Of a stretch of DNA of 64,000 nucleotides, positions 17,188 to 25,757 are shown piece after piece. The stretch lies in contig NZ_SDPN01000007.1 of NCBI RefSeq assembly GCF_004134825.1, positions 58,522 through 122,521 on the forward strand, written 5' to 3'. Every line of letters begins with the position of its first letter. Position 1 is the stretch's first letter. The DNA comes from Agromyces albus. GTDB taxonomy: Bacteria > Actinomycetota > Actinomycetes > Actinomycetales > Microbacteriaceae. The position numbers were made by a program, and so were the translations under genes. The notes beneath the pieces are model-generated. The model was not told where the DNA came from. It was given only the letters and a program-made list of their open reading frames with translations, and searched no databases.

Positions 17188-18480
17188 TCAGGACTTGATG
17201 TACGGTTTGCCGGCCGCAGCGGGGCCGCGCACCTTGCCGACGACTCCGGCGACCGCGAAGATCGTGACGACGTACGGCAGCATGAGCATGAACTCGCTCG
17301 GCACCGGCGAACCGATGACCGAGAGCTGGTTCTGCAGGTTCTGGGCGAACCCGAACAGCAACGCGGCGAGGGTGGCCTTGATCGGGTCCCATTGCCCGAA
17401 GATCACGGCCGCGAGCGCGATGAAGCCCGCGCCGGCGGTCATCTCCTTGTTGAACGCGATGCCCGACCCGATCGTGAAGAAGGTGCCGCCGAGGCCCGCG
17501 ATCGAACCGGCGAGGGCGACATTCCAGAAGCGCGTGCGGTTCACATTGATGCCGACGGTGTCGGCCGCCTGCGGGTGCTCGCCCACGGCGCGAAGCCGGA
17601 GGCCCCACCTCGTGTAGAAGAGCCCGAAGAAGACGAGGGCGACCGCGAGGTACATGAGGTACACGACGAGTGTCTGGCGGAAGAGCACCGGCCCGATGAT
17701 CGGGATCTCGCTGAGCACCGGGATCGGCAGGCGATCGAACCGCTGGGCGGTGTTGTTGAGCAGCGCGGCGTTCGGCGTGAGCACTTGCGAATAGAAGAAG
17801 CTCGTGAGTCCGATGATGAGCACGTTGAGCACGACACCGACGATGACCTGGTCGACGAAGTACTTGATCGAGAACACCGCGAGCACCATTCCGACGAGCA
17901 TGCCGGCGATCATCGCGGCGACGAGCCCCAGCAGCACCTGACCGGTCACCGACGCGACGATCGCAGCGGTGAAGGCGCCGGCGAGCAACTGCCCCTCGAT
18001 CGCGATGTTGACGACGCCGACCCGTTCTCCGATCACGCCTGAGAGCGAGCCGAAGATGAGCGGAACCGCGAGACTGAGCGTGCCGAAGAGGAGACCGATG
18101 ACGGGAATGGTCGACCCGGCCGCCGCCCAGGTCAGGAACCCGACCATGAACAGGATGGCGAACACCACGATGAGCCAGAGCGGCACCCGGCGCTTCGTCG
18201 CCACGAGGCTGATCGAGTAGGCCGTCGCGAGCACGAGCAACGCGACGATGACCCACAGGGTCGCGAGCGAGGGCGCGGAGAGCTCGGGCAGTTGGATGAC
18301 GTCGGACGGGGTCGAGAGCCGGAACGTCGTCACTCCCTCGCGAGGCACGAAGACGGCGAGGGCGAGGGCGCCGAGGGTGAAGGCGGCGAAGGCGATCGGC
18401 GCCTTCCAGCTCGTGACGACCGTCGTCGGCAGGATGACGACCTCTGACGCCGGGGCGGGCTGCTGCACGGTCTGGCTCAT
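17188..18480 (-). CDS. Nucleoside ABC transporter permease (second subunit)
   Basis: A 430-residue membrane protein of the BPD_transp_2 (LIV-type) permease group with about ten hydrophobic segments. It contains the ABC-coupling EAA-like loop with GLRLRAVGEHPQAADTVGINV and a following RFWNVALAGSIAGLGGTFF, matching nucleoside permeases of the NupQ/YufQ kind. The N-terminal ~30 residues are cytoplasmic. Its start overlaps the first permease stop by 4 bp. With the other permease it forms the membrane channel of the importer. Confidence 0.92.
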   Translation of the reverse strand: MSQTVQQPAPASEVVILPTTVVTSWKAPIAFAAFTLGALALAVFVPREGVTTFRLSTPSDVIQLPELSAPSLATLWVIVALLVLATAYSISLVATKRRVPLWLIVVFAILFMVGFLTWAAAGSTIPVIGLLFGTLSLAVPLIFGSLSGVIGERVGVVNIAIEGQLLAGAFTAAIVASVTGQVLLGLVAAMIAGMLVGMVLAVFSIKYFVDQVIVGVVLNVLIIGLTSFFYSQVLTPNAALLNNTAQRFDRLPIPVLSEIPIIGPVLFRQTLVVYLMYLAVALVFFGLFYTRWGLRLRAVGEHPQAADTVGINVNRTRFWNVALAGSIAGLGGTFFTIGSGIAFNKEMTAGAGFIALAAVIFGQWDPIKATLAALLFGFAQNLQNQLSVIGSPVPSEFMLMLPYVVTIFAVAGVVGKVRGPAAAGKPYIKS

Positions 18481-19886
18481 TTCGCCTCCACCTCCTTCGA
18501 GACGAGCGGACGCGGTCTGCGCGGACCACCCTCAGCCGGGAGGCGGAAGATCGTTCGCACGAGCGGCGGCGCCGCGATGAAGAGCACGATGAGCGACTGC
18601 ACGACGAGCACGATCTCGATCGGCACGCCCTCGGCGGCCTGCATCGAGAACCCGCCGGCCTTGAACGCTCCGAAGAGGATGCCGGCGATGAAGATGCCCC
18701 ACGGCCGCGAACGGCCGAGCAGCGCCACGGTGATCGCATCGAAGCCGATGCCGGCGTCGATGCCCGCCGTGAATCCGGTGGTGACGGTGCCGAGAACCTG
18801 GCTAACTCCCGCGAGCCCGAGGAGCGCACCCGAGATGAGCATCGCATAGACGTACACCGACGGCACGTTGATGCCGGCGGCTCGCGCTGCATTCGGGTTC
18901 TCTCCGACGGCGCGGAACCGGAAGCCGAGGCTCGAGCGCGTGAGGATCCACCAGACGACGATCGTGGCGATGATCACGAGGATGAAGCCGAGGTGCAGGT
19001 TGAACTGCGGTCCGAGGAATCCGAGGATCTTGGGGAAGATCGCCGTCTCCATCATGGCCGGGGTCTTCGGGTTGCTCGACCCCGGCGCCTGGAGCAGGCC
19101 GGGCGTGCGCAGCATCCACGAGATGAGGTAGAACGCGACGTAGTTCAGCATGATCGTGACGATCACCTCGTGTGCACCCGTGCGGGCCTTGAGGAGTCCG
19201 GCGATGCCGGCCCAGAGCGCGCCGCCCACGAGCCCGCCGATGAGGGCGACGATCATGTGGATGCCCCACGGCAGGTCGAAGCCGAACGCGATCCAGCCGG
19301 CGACGGATGCCGCGATGAGAATCTGGCCGCGCCCGCCGATGTTGAACATGCCGACGCGGAACGCGAGCCCCACGCCGAGACCACCCGCGATGAGCGGCGT
19401 CGCGAAGCGGAGCGTCTCGGTGAGTGGACGGATGCCGTCGAGGAAGTCGTCTCGTCGGAAGTTGTAGATCGAGCCCTGGAAGAGTGCCGCGTACGCGCCC
19501 GACACCGAGTCCCAGACCGCGAGCAGCATGTCGGACGGACGCGAGAAGAAGTAGGCGCTCGTCTCCTGCACGCGCTCGTCTGTGAAGGCGATCATGATCG
19601 CGCCGACGATGAGGGCGAGCACGACGGCGAGCACCGAGATGATCGCGTTGCCCGTGACGATCTGCTGGCCCATCGTGTGCCAGCGCGACGGCGGCTCGAC
19701 GTCGGTATGGCCTGCGGCCGGAGGGGCCGTGCCGGCCGGTCCCATCGCGGCGGCACGCGCGCTCTCGCGCGCGGTCGCCGCCGTGGGCGACGACGCAGCC
19801 GGCTCCTCGATCGCGACGTCGGCGTCGGTGTCGTGAGCGCCGACCGCGTCGCCGCGGGGCTCTTGGGGCTCCTGGGGGTCGCTCAT
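18477..19886 (-). CDS. Nucleoside ABC transporter permease (first subunit)
   Basis: A 469-residue permease of the NupP/YufP type. It has an unusually long hydrophilic N-terminus (~70 residues rich in Ala, Glu and Pro) before the first membrane segment; the core has ~8-10 segments and the coupling loop FRFRAVGENPNAARAAGINV, closely resembling that of its partner. The start overlaps the ATPase stop (4 bp). The N-terminal tail has low complexity and is probably disordered. Confidence 0.92.
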   Translation of the reverse strand: MSDPQEPQEPRGDAVGAHDTDADVAIEEPAASSPTAATARESARAAAMGPAGTAPPAAGHTDVEPPSRWHTMGQQIVTGNAIISVLAVVLALIVGAIMIAFTDERVQETSAYFFSRPSDMLLAVWDSVSGAYAALFQGSIYNFRRDDFLDGIRPLTETLRFATPLIAGGLGVGLAFRVGMFNIGGRGQILIAASVAGWIAFGFDLPWGIHMIVALIGGLVGGALWAGIAGLLKARTGAHEVIVTIMLNYVAFYLISWMLRTPGLLQAPGSSNPKTPAMMETAIFPKILGFLGPQFNLHLGFILVIIATIVVWWILTRSSLGFRFRAVGENPNAARAAGINVPSVYVYAMLISGALLGLAGVSQVLGTVTTGFTAGIDAGIGFDAITVALLGRSRPWGIFIAGILFGAFKAGGFSMQAAEGVPIEIVLVVQSLIVLFIAAPPLVRTIFRLPAEGGPRRPRPLVSKEVEAK

Positions 19887-21400
19887 GCGGCGGCTCCTTC
19901 TGCGGGGACTTCTCCGGCCATCATGAGACCGAGCACATCGCGAGGGGTGTTGCCCGGGACGATGCCGACGATGCGCCCTCGATACATGACCATGATGCGG
20001 TCGGCGAGCGCGGTGACCTCGTCGAGCTCGGTGGAGACGACGACCACCGGCACCCCGGAGTCGCGCGCCTCGACGATGCGCTTGTGGATGAACTCGATCG
20101 ATCCGACGTCGACGCCGCGAGTCGGCTGGGCGGCGACGAGCAGGCGGAGCTCACGGCTGAGCTCCCGCGCGAGCACCACCTTCTGCTGGTTGCCGCCGGA
20201 GAGCTGGCGCACCTTCTCGTCGATGCCCTGGGTGCGCACGTCGAACTCCGCGACCTTCTCGCGGGCGAAGTCGTCGAGCACGCCGCGCTGGATGCTGCCG
20301 GCCCTGATGAACGGTGCACCCTCGCTGCGATCGAGCATGAGGTTCTCGGCGATCGTGAACTCGCCGATGAGGCCGTCTTCGGTGCGGTCTTCGGGCACGA
20401 ACCCGACACCCGCGTCGAGGATCTTGCGGACGCTCGCGGTACTGAGCTCGATGCCGTCGAGGCTGATCGAGCCGCGCACCCGCGGCTGGAGGCCGACGAG
20501 TGCCTCGGTGAGCTCGGTCTGGCCGTTGCCCTGCACGCCGGCGACGGCGAGGATCTCGCCGCGGCGCACGGTGAAGCTCACGTCGTTCACGACGAGGTGC
20601 CCGACAGGGTCGATGACGGTGAGGCCCTCCACCACGAGCGCCGGGTCGCCGAGCTTCGGCTCCTCTTTGTGCACCCTGAGCTCGACCGCGCGGCCGACCA
20701 TGAGCGAGGCGAGCTCGGCGTTCGTCGCGGTGGGTGCGGCTTCGCCGACGACCTTGCCGAGCCGGATCACGGTGATGCGATCTGCGACCTCGCGCACCTC
20801 GCGGAGCTTGTGGGTGATGAAGACGATCGACGTGCCCGACTGCTTGAGCTGGCGCATGATGCCCATGAGCTCATCGGTCTCCTGCGGAGTGAGCACCGCG
20901 GTCGGCTCGTCGAAGACGAGCACGCGGGCGTCTCGGGAGAGCGCCTTGATGATCTCGACCCGCTGCTGCACGCCGACGGGAAGGTCGTCGACGAGCGCGT
21001 CGGGGTCGACGTGGAACCCGAAGCGTTGGGAGATCTCGCGCACCTTCGCGCGAGCGGTGGGGAGGTCGAGCACACCCCCCGCCTTGGTCGACTCGTGGCC
21101 GAGCATGACGTTCTCGGCGACCGTGAAGACCGGGATGAGCATGAAGTGCTGGTGCACCATTCCGATGCCGGCGGCCATGGCATCACCGGGCCCGGCGAAG
21201 TGCTGCACCTCGCCATCGAGGAGCACCTCTCCGGAGTCGGCCTGGTAGAGGCCGTAGAGCACGTTCATGAGCGTCGACTTGCCTGCGCCGTTCTCACCGA
21301 GGAGGGCGTGGATCTCTCCGGCCTCGACGGTGAGATCGATGTGGTCGTTCGCGACCAAGCTGCCGAATCGCTTCGTGATGCCGCGAAGTTCGAGCTTCAT
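19883..21400 (-). CDS. Nucleoside ABC transporter ATP-binding protein (two ATPase domains)
   Basis: A 505-residue ATPase with two fused nucleotide-binding domains, as in NupO/YufO and sugar importers. Domain 1 has Walker A GENGAGKST, Walker B VLVFDEPTAVLT and a weak signature (PVGVQQRVEI replaces LSGGQ). Domain 2 has AGVQGNGQTELTEA in place of a normal Walker A, signature LSGGNQQKVVLAREL and AAQPTRGVDVGS. Complementary degeneration of this kind is usual in the family. ATG 21400 begins the conserved strand and follows a TAGGAT -10 box. Confidence 0.94.
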   Translation of the reverse strand: MKLELRGITKRFGSLVANDHIDLTVEAGEIHALLGENGAGKSTLMNVLYGLYQADSGEVLLDGEVQHFAGPGDAMAAGIGMVHQHFMLIPVFTVAENVMLGHESTKAGGVLDLPTARAKVREISQRFGFHVDPDALVDDLPVGVQQRVEIIKALSRDARVLVFDEPTAVLTPQETDELMGIMRQLKQSGTSIVFITHKLREVREVADRITVIRLGKVVGEAAPTATNAELASLMVGRAVELRVHKEEPKLGDPALVVEGLTVIDPVGHLVVNDVSFTVRRGEILAVAGVQGNGQTELTEALVGLQPRVRGSISLDGIELSTASVRKILDAGVGFVPEDRTEDGLIGEFTIAENLMLDRSEGAPFIRAGSIQRGVLDDFAREKVAEFDVRTQGIDEKVRQLSGGNQQKVVLARELSRELRLLVAAQPTRGVDVGSIEFIHKRIVEARDSGVPVVVVSTELDEVTALADRIMVMYRGRIVGIVPGNTPRDVLGLMMAGEVPAEGAAA

Positions 21401-21407
21401 GTCACCG

Positions 21408-21413
21408 ATCCTA
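21408..21413 (-). promoter_or_regulatory. -10 element upstream of the ABC ATPase gene
   Basis: TAGGAT on the - strand, 7 bases before ATG 21400. It implies the ATPase-permease-cdd-deoA genes can be transcribed apart from the binding lipoprotein gene, from which they are separated by a hairpin. Confidence 0.5.
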
Positions 21414-21521
21414 CTGAGGTGGCTGCATCCGCTGGAGATGCTGCGCGAATGTTGGTGGGCCACGGATGCCGCATGCTCAGATGTTGTCGAGCCTGCAGGG
21501 ATGCGCACCCGCGGGAGATGC

Positions 21522-21557
21522 AGTCGGGGAGGCCGGCGTGCGCCGACCTCCCCGACT
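21522..21557 (-). terminator. Strong hairpin between bmp lipoprotein and ABC ATPase genes
   Basis: AGTCGGGGAGGCCGGC pairs with GCCGACCTCCCCGACT around a GTGC loop: a 16-bp stem with one G-T pair, 15 bp after the lipoprotein stop. In binding-protein operons such hairpins often keep the binding protein in excess over the membrane parts. Confidence 0.75.
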
Positions 21558-21572
21558 CAGTGCGCCTCGCCG

Positions 21573-22670
21573 TTACTCGGCGAGGTAGGACGTGACCTCG
21601 ATCTCGCCCGCGATGATCGCGGCCTTGAGGTCGTCGAGCTCGCCCTGGAGCTCGGCGGGAACCTTCGACTCGAAGTCGTGGAACGGCGCGATGCCGACGC
21701 CCTCGTTCTCGAGCGTTCCCACGAACGGCGTCGTGTCGAACTCGTCGTTGCCCGCGGCGAGCACGGCGTCGTAGGTGCCGACGTCGATGCCCTTGAGGAT
21801 CGACGTGAGCATCAGGTCGGCAACCGAGGGATCGGTCTCGGTGAAGTCGGCGTCGACACCGATCATCGCGATCTCGCGACCGGCCTCACGAATCGCCGCG
21901 GCGGCCGACTGGTAGATCGGGCCACCGACGGGAAGCAGCACGTCGACGTTCTGGTCGATGAGGCCCTGCGCCGTGTTGCGTGCGGTGTCGTTCGCCTCGA
22001 AGCCGCCCGTGAAGACGCCATCCTGCGCAGCGGGGTCCCATCCGAGGACCTTGACGGCCGTGCCCTTCTCGGTGTTGTGGTACTCGACGCCCTGGGCGAA
22101 ACCGTCCATGAAGATCGAGACCGTCGGGAAGTTCATGCCGCCGAAGGTGCCGACGACGCCGGTCTTCGAGTAGGCCGCCGCTGCGTAGCCGGCGAGGAAT
22201 GCCGCCTGGGCGGTGTCGAAGATGATCGGCTTGATGTTCGGAGCGTCGATCTCGCCGTCGAAGTCGTTGTCGGCGGCGTCGTCGATGATGACGAAGTTGA
22301 TGTCGGGGTTGGCCGTCGCCGCCTCGACCGTCGCCGCGGAGAGCGCGAAGCCGACCGTGACGATGACGTTGCAGCCCTGGTCGACGAGGCTCGTGATGTT
22401 CGGCGCGTAGTCGGTCTCGGAGTCGGACTGCACCTCGGTGAGCTCGACGCCGAGTTCGTCGGCGGCCCTCGTCGCACCCTCGAATCCGAGCTGGTTGAAG
22501 GACTTGTCGTCGAAGCCGCCGGCATCGGAGACCATGCAGGGCAGGAAGTCGCGCGCCTCACCCTCGTCGCCGCCATTCTCCTCAGGAGCGGCTGCGCATC
22601 CGGCGAGCAGCACGGCTGCACCGAACATCGCGAGACCGCCGAGTGCGGCCTTCTTGATCGTGACCTTCAC
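21573..22670 (-). CDS. BMP-family nucleoside-binding lipoprotein
   Basis: A 365-residue extracytoplasmic binding protein. The signal peptide ends in lipobox LLAGC (Cys25), then the BMP/PnrA domain: MVSDAGGFDDKSFNQLGFEG, IVTVGFALSAATVEAA, FDTAQAAFLAGYAAAAYSKTG, VGTFGGMNFPTVSIFMDGFA. GTG 22670 is the start, since GGAGGA stands 4 bases upstream; an upstream TTG is less likely. PnrA relatives bind purine nucleosides, matching the neighbouring catabolic genes. A 16-bp palindrome lies 124 bp upstream. Confidence 0.93.
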   Translation of the reverse strand: MKVTIKKAALGGLAMFGAAVLLAGCAAAPEENGGDEGEARDFLPCMVSDAGGFDDKSFNQLGFEGATRAADELGVELTEVQSDSETDYAPNITSLVDQGCNVIVTVGFALSAATVEAATANPDINFVIIDDAADNDFDGEIDAPNIKPIIFDTAQAAFLAGYAAAAYSKTGVVGTFGGMNFPTVSIFMDGFAQGVEYHNTEKGTAVKVLGWDPAAQDGVFTGGFEANDTARNTAQGLIDQNVDVLLPVGGPIYQSAAAAIREAGREIAMIGVDADFTETDPSVADLMLTSILKGIDVGTYDAVLAAGNDEFDTTPFVGTLENEGVGIAPFHDFESKVPAELQGELDDLKAAIIAGEIEVTSYLAE

Positions 22671-22793
22671 TGTGTCCTCCAAAGACTGCGCCCCGACCGT
22701 TGCGAGGCTCGTGCAGTCACGTTACCGAATGTTGCAACGGACTCAGAGGGCGTTTGGCACCACGACATCCAATGGTTATGAAGACGCGATGTT

Positions 22794-22809
22794 CTGCTCA
22801 TATGAGCAG
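22794..22809. promoter_or_regulatory. 16-bp perfect palindrome, candidate operator
   Basis: CTGCTCATATGAGCAG lies in the 209-bp gap between the two BMP lipoprotein genes, 124 bp upstream of the start at 22670. It is AT-richer than its surroundings. A dimeric regulator (LacI or GntR type) of the nucleoside genes is a reasonable guess; no such regulator is encoded nearby. Confidence 0.5.
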
Positions 22810-22879
22810 TCGAAGCGACCCCCGAGCGGGGGTGACGCGACGATTCCGTGCCGTTTCGGGGCGATCCGAGCGCCGGAAG

Positions 22880-23941
22880 TCAGGGTGCGCTCGGCGAATC
22901 GACGACGATCTCGCCGGCGATGATCGCCTGCCGCAACCCCTCGATCTCGCCGTCGAGCGCGGTCGGGACGAGCGAAGCGAGGTCGTGGTACGGCGCGATC
23001 TCCACGCCGCCGTTCTCGAGGGTGCCGACATAGGGCTCGTTCGAGAACGTGTCGTCCTGCACCTCGCCCACGATCTGCACCATGGCGTCCTGGGTGTTCT
23101 TCAGCACGCTCGTGAGGAGCACCGGCCGGAACTCGGGCGTGAGCGTGTCGTAGCCGTCGCTGTCGACCCAGATGACCGAGACGCCGCCGCGTTCGAGCGC
23201 GGCGGAGGCGGCCCCCTCGCCCACTTGCCCGGCGACGGGCAGGATGACGTCGGCGCCCTGGTCGATGAAGCCCTCGGTGAGCGCCTTGCCCTTGTTGATG
23301 TCCTCGAAATCGCCGGTGAAGGCGCCGTCCTGCTTCTCCTTGTCCCAGCCGAGCGTGCGCACCGCCGCGCCGTGCACCTCGTTGTACTTGGCGACGCCGT
23401 CGACGAATCCGTCCATGAAGAGCGTGACGGGAGGCTGGTTGCCGCCGCCGAAGGTCGCGACGACGCCGGTCTTCGAGACGCCGGCGGCGAGGTAGCCGGC
23501 GAGGAACGAGGCTTGCGCGGTGTCGAAGACGACCGGCTTCACGTTCTCGGCCTCGACCGTCTCGTCGACGATGGCGAAGGCGAGGTCGGGGTTGTCTTCG
23601 GCCTGGGCGAGCGTCGCCTCGGCGAGCTCGAAGCCGACCGTGACGATGAGCCCGCACCCGGAGTCCACGGCCTGCTGCACGTTGGGGGCGAGGTCGGTCT
23701 CACCGGTCGAGACGATCGCCTCGGCCTGGACGCCGTGCTCCGCCTCGGCCAGCTGGAGACCCTGCCAGCTCGACTGGTTGAACGAGCGGTCCTCGAGGCC
23801 GCCGGAGTTCGTGACCATCCGGACGCACGTCTCGCTCTGCTCGGCGCCGTCGTCGGTCTCGGGCGCCGGCGCGCAGGCTGCCAGGGCGACGGATGCCACG
23901 GCGAACGCCGCTCCGAGCCCGATCCATCGACGAACCGACAT
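22880..23941 (-). CDS. Second BMP-family nucleoside-binding lipoprotein
   Basis: A 353-residue paralogue of the 21573-22670 product. Lipobox LAAC gives Cys23 after MSVRRWIGLGAAFAVASV; the mature part has MVTNSGGLEDRSFNQSSWQG, IVTVGFELAEATLAQA, FDTAQASFLAGYLAAGVSKTG and ATFGGGNQPPVTLFMDGFV. The two are clearly homologous throughout but far from identical, so this is an old duplication, perhaps with different nucleoside preference. It sits only 23 bp after manC and has no obvious promoter of its own. Confidence 0.93.
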   Translation of the reverse strand: MSVRRWIGLGAAFAVASVALAACAPAPETDDGAEQSETCVRMVTNSGGLEDRSFNQSSWQGLQLAEAEHGVQAEAIVSTGETDLAPNVQQAVDSGCGLIVTVGFELAEATLAQAEDNPDLAFAIVDETVEAENVKPVVFDTAQASFLAGYLAAGVSKTGVVATFGGGNQPPVTLFMDGFVDGVAKYNEVHGAAVRTLGWDKEKQDGAFTGDFEDINKGKALTEGFIDQGADVILPVAGQVGEGAASAALERGGVSVIWVDSDGYDTLTPEFRPVLLTSVLKNTQDAMVQIVGEVQDDTFSNEPYVGTLENGGVEIAPYHDLASLVPTALDGEIEGLRQAIIAGEIVVDSPSAP

Positions 23942-23964
23942 CCTGAAACCCGCTCTCTCGTGCC

Positions 23965-25089
23965 CTAGAGCACGTCGTTCGATCCGCCGAGCCGGAGGGC
24001 GTCGACGACCGCTTTCACCCGCTGCGCGTGTTCGCTCGTGGTGACGAGCAACGCGTCGGGAGTGTCGACCACGACGATATCGTGCACGCCGATGAGGCTG
24101 ATGACCCGCTTCGAGCGGCTCACGACGATGCCGCTCGACGCGTCGGAGAGCACGCGGGCGTTCTCGCCGAGGATGGCGAGCTCACCCGATCGGCCTGCAG
24201 TGTTGAGCTTCGCGAGCGAGGCGAAGTCGCCGACGTCGTCCCACGAGAAGTGCCCGCGGATGACGGCGAGGCGCCCGGCCGCGGCGGCGGGCTCGGCGAT
24301 CGAATAGTCGATCGCGATCTTCTCGAGCTTCGGCCAGATGCGGTCGACCGCCGGTCCGCGGGTGGCGGGGTCGTCCCACGCGGCGGCGAGCTCGATGAGA
24401 CCCGCGTGCAGCTCGGGCTTCGTGCGGGCGAGCTCCTCGAGCAGGCGATCGGCCCGGGCGATGTACATGCCCGCGTTCCAGAGGTGCACGCCGCCGGCGA
24501 GGTAGCGCTTGGCGGTCTCGAGGTCGGGCTTCTCGACGAAGCTCGACACGGCGGTCACCCGTTCGGCACCCGGCACGTCGAGTGCGTCGCCGCACTCGAT
24601 GTAGCCGAATCCGACGGCGGGCTCGGTTGGGGTGATGCCGATCGTGGCGATGTAGCCGGCGTCGGCGGCGGCCATCGCATCGGTGACCGCTGCACGGAAG
24701 AGCGCCTCGCCCGAGATGACATGGTCGGCGGCGAACGACCCGATGATGACGCCGGGCTCGCGGCGCTCGAGGATCGCGGCGGCGAGACCGACCGCCGCCG
24801 TCGAGTCGCGCGGCTCGCTCTCGAGCACGATGTTCGCATCGGCGAGCGCCGGCAGCTGCGCCTCGACGGCCGCGCGATGCGCTCGCCCGGTGACGACCAT
24901 GATCCGCTGCTCGCCCGCGATCGGCGCGAGCCGATCCCACGTGTCCTTCAGGAGGGTCTGGCCCGAGCCCGTGAGGTCGTGCAGGAACTTCGGCGCGTCG
25001 GCACGCGAGAGCGGCCACAGGCGGGAGCCGACGCCGCCGGCCGGGATGACCGCGTAGAAGCGGTCGATGGGAAGCGAAGGTCCTGGCAT
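23965..25089 (-). CDS. manC: Mannose-1-phosphate guanylyltransferase
   Basis: A 374-residue nucleotidyltransferase that makes GDP-mannose from GTP and mannose-1-P for glycan synthesis. The N-terminal signature is FYAVIPAGGVGSRLWPLSRA with lysine in PKFL, followed by GSFAADHVI, VGFGYIECG, FVEKPDLETAKRYL and WNAGMYIARAD. No C-terminal isomerase domain is present, so it is the monofunctional form. Start ATG 25089 follows a TATTCT -10 box. Its position upstream of a nucleoside-binding lipoprotein is unexplained. Confidence 0.93.
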   Translation of the reverse strand: MPGPSLPIDRFYAVIPAGGVGSRLWPLSRADAPKFLHDLTGSGQTLLKDTWDRLAPIAGEQRIMVVTGRAHRAAVEAQLPALADANIVLESEPRDSTAAVGLAAAILERREPGVIIGSFAADHVISGEALFRAAVTDAMAAADAGYIATIGITPTEPAVGFGYIECGDALDVPGAERVTAVSSFVEKPDLETAKRYLAGGVHLWNAGMYIARADRLLEELARTKPELHAGLIELAAAWDDPATRGPAVDRIWPKLEKIAIDYSIAEPAAAAGRLAVIRGHFSWDDVGDFASLAKLNTAGRSGELAILGENARVLSDASSGIVVSRSKRVISLIGVHDIVVVDTPDALLVTTSEHAQRVKAVVDALRLGGSNDVL

Positions 25090-25096
25090 GATTTCG

Positions 25097-25102
25097 AGAA
25101 TA
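25097..25102 (-). promoter_or_regulatory. -10 element of manC, apparently leaderless
   Basis: TATTCT on the - strand ends 7 bases before ATG 25089. Confidence 0.5.
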
Positions 25103-25165
25103 GCGGTCGACGTGTGGACCGGGCTGGGCAAGGCGCGTGATCGCGGAGCGAGCACATGAGGCCGA

Positions 25166-25186
25166 CGGATGCCGCTGCGGCATCCG
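25166..25186. repeat. Inverted pair of the CGGATGCC word
   Basis: CGGATGCCGC and GCGGCATCCG face each other around one T. It lies in the divergent manC-sdhC gap, so it is not at a transcript end. The same core forms terminators at 39176-39205 and 49033-49068 and an 18-bp palindrome inside a coding region at 31994-32011. Confidence 0.8.
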
Positions 25187-25187
25187 A

Positions 25188-25205
25188 TCTCTCGACGTCG
25201 AGAGA
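25188..25205. promoter_or_regulatory. 18-bp perfect palindrome upstream of sdhC
   Basis: TCTCTCGACGTCGAGAGA lies between the CGGATGCC pair and the TTAGG-N4-CCTAA element, about 40 bp upstream of the sdh -10 box. It could be an operator for sdh or manC. Confidence 0.5.
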
Positions 25206-25206
25206 G

Positions 25207-25220
25207 TTAGGCAGTCCTAA
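25207..25220. promoter_or_regulatory. TTAGG-N4-CCTAA element, DtxR/IdeR-box-like
   Basis: TTAGGCAGTCCTAA equals the conserved positions in the first 14 bases of the DtxR/IdeR iron box (TTAGGTTAGCCTAA...). It is centred about 35 bp upstream of the -10 box, so it lies just upstream of the -35 region. Succinate dehydrogenase is rich in iron, which makes iron control plausible; the second half of the full box is missing. Confidence 0.45.
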
Positions 25221-25245
25221 GCGGCACCGTCCCCAGACCCGGGGC

Positions 25246-25251
25246 TAGACT
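25246..25251 (+). promoter_or_regulatory. -10 element of the sdhCDAB operon
   Basis: TAGACT, 70 bp upstream of the sdhC ATG, giving a leader of about 65 bases. No clear -35 box is present, in keeping with an activated promoter. sdhC has a ribosome site (CAGGGAGGG). Confidence 0.5.
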
Positions 25252-25321
25252 CGATTTCGGGCGCCTGCGCCCTCGAATGCCGCCTCGTTCGGGGCGACAC
25301 CACCGCCAGGGAGGGTTGTTC

Positions 25322-25744
25322 ATGCCAGAGACCTCGGCAGGAACCCTGACCGCACCCACGAAGCCCGAGAAGCAGCGGCCCGGAGGCACGCTGTACCGCG
25401 GCCGCGAGGGAATGTGGTCGTGGGTGCTGCACCGCATCACGGGTGTCGCGATCTTCTTCTTCCTGCTCGTGCACATCCTCGACACGGCGCTCGTGCGCGT
25501 GAGCCCCGAGGCGTACAACGCGGTCATCGGCACCTACCAGACGCCCATCATGGGCCTCGGCGAGGTCGCGCTCGTGGGCGCGATCGTGTTCCACGCCTTC
25601 AACGGCCTGCGCATCATCCTCGTCGACTTCTGGGCGTGGGCGACGAGACACCAGAAGGTGCTGTTCTACATCGTGGTGGGCCTCTGGGTCGTCACGATGA
25701 TCGCCTTCGTGCCGCGCCACCTCATCAACGTCTTCAGCCACTAG
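25322..25744 (+). CDS. sdhC: Succinate dehydrogenase cytochrome b556 subunit
   Basis: A 140-residue membrane anchor of complex II. It has three hydrophobic segments; the first includes SWVLHRITGVAIFFFLLVHI with the H-R-x-(S/T)-G motif and histidines that ligate heme and bind quinone. The ATG is preceded by GGGAGGGTTGTTC. It is the first gene of sdhCDAB; sdhD follows after 13 bp. Confidence 0.95.
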   Translation: MPETSAGTLTAPTKPEKQRPGGTLYRGREGMWSWVLHRITGVAIFFFLLVHILDTALVRVSPEAYNAVIGTYQTPIMGLGEVALVGAIVFHAFNGLRIILVDFWAWATRHQKVLFYIVVGLWVVTMIAFVPRHLINVFSH

Positions 25745-25757
25745 AACGGGGAGCGAA

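Noticed and set aside
25166..25186. Terminator of an upstream gene
   Set aside because: The flanking genes manC and sdhC diverge from this point, so no transcript ends here; it is listed as a repeat.
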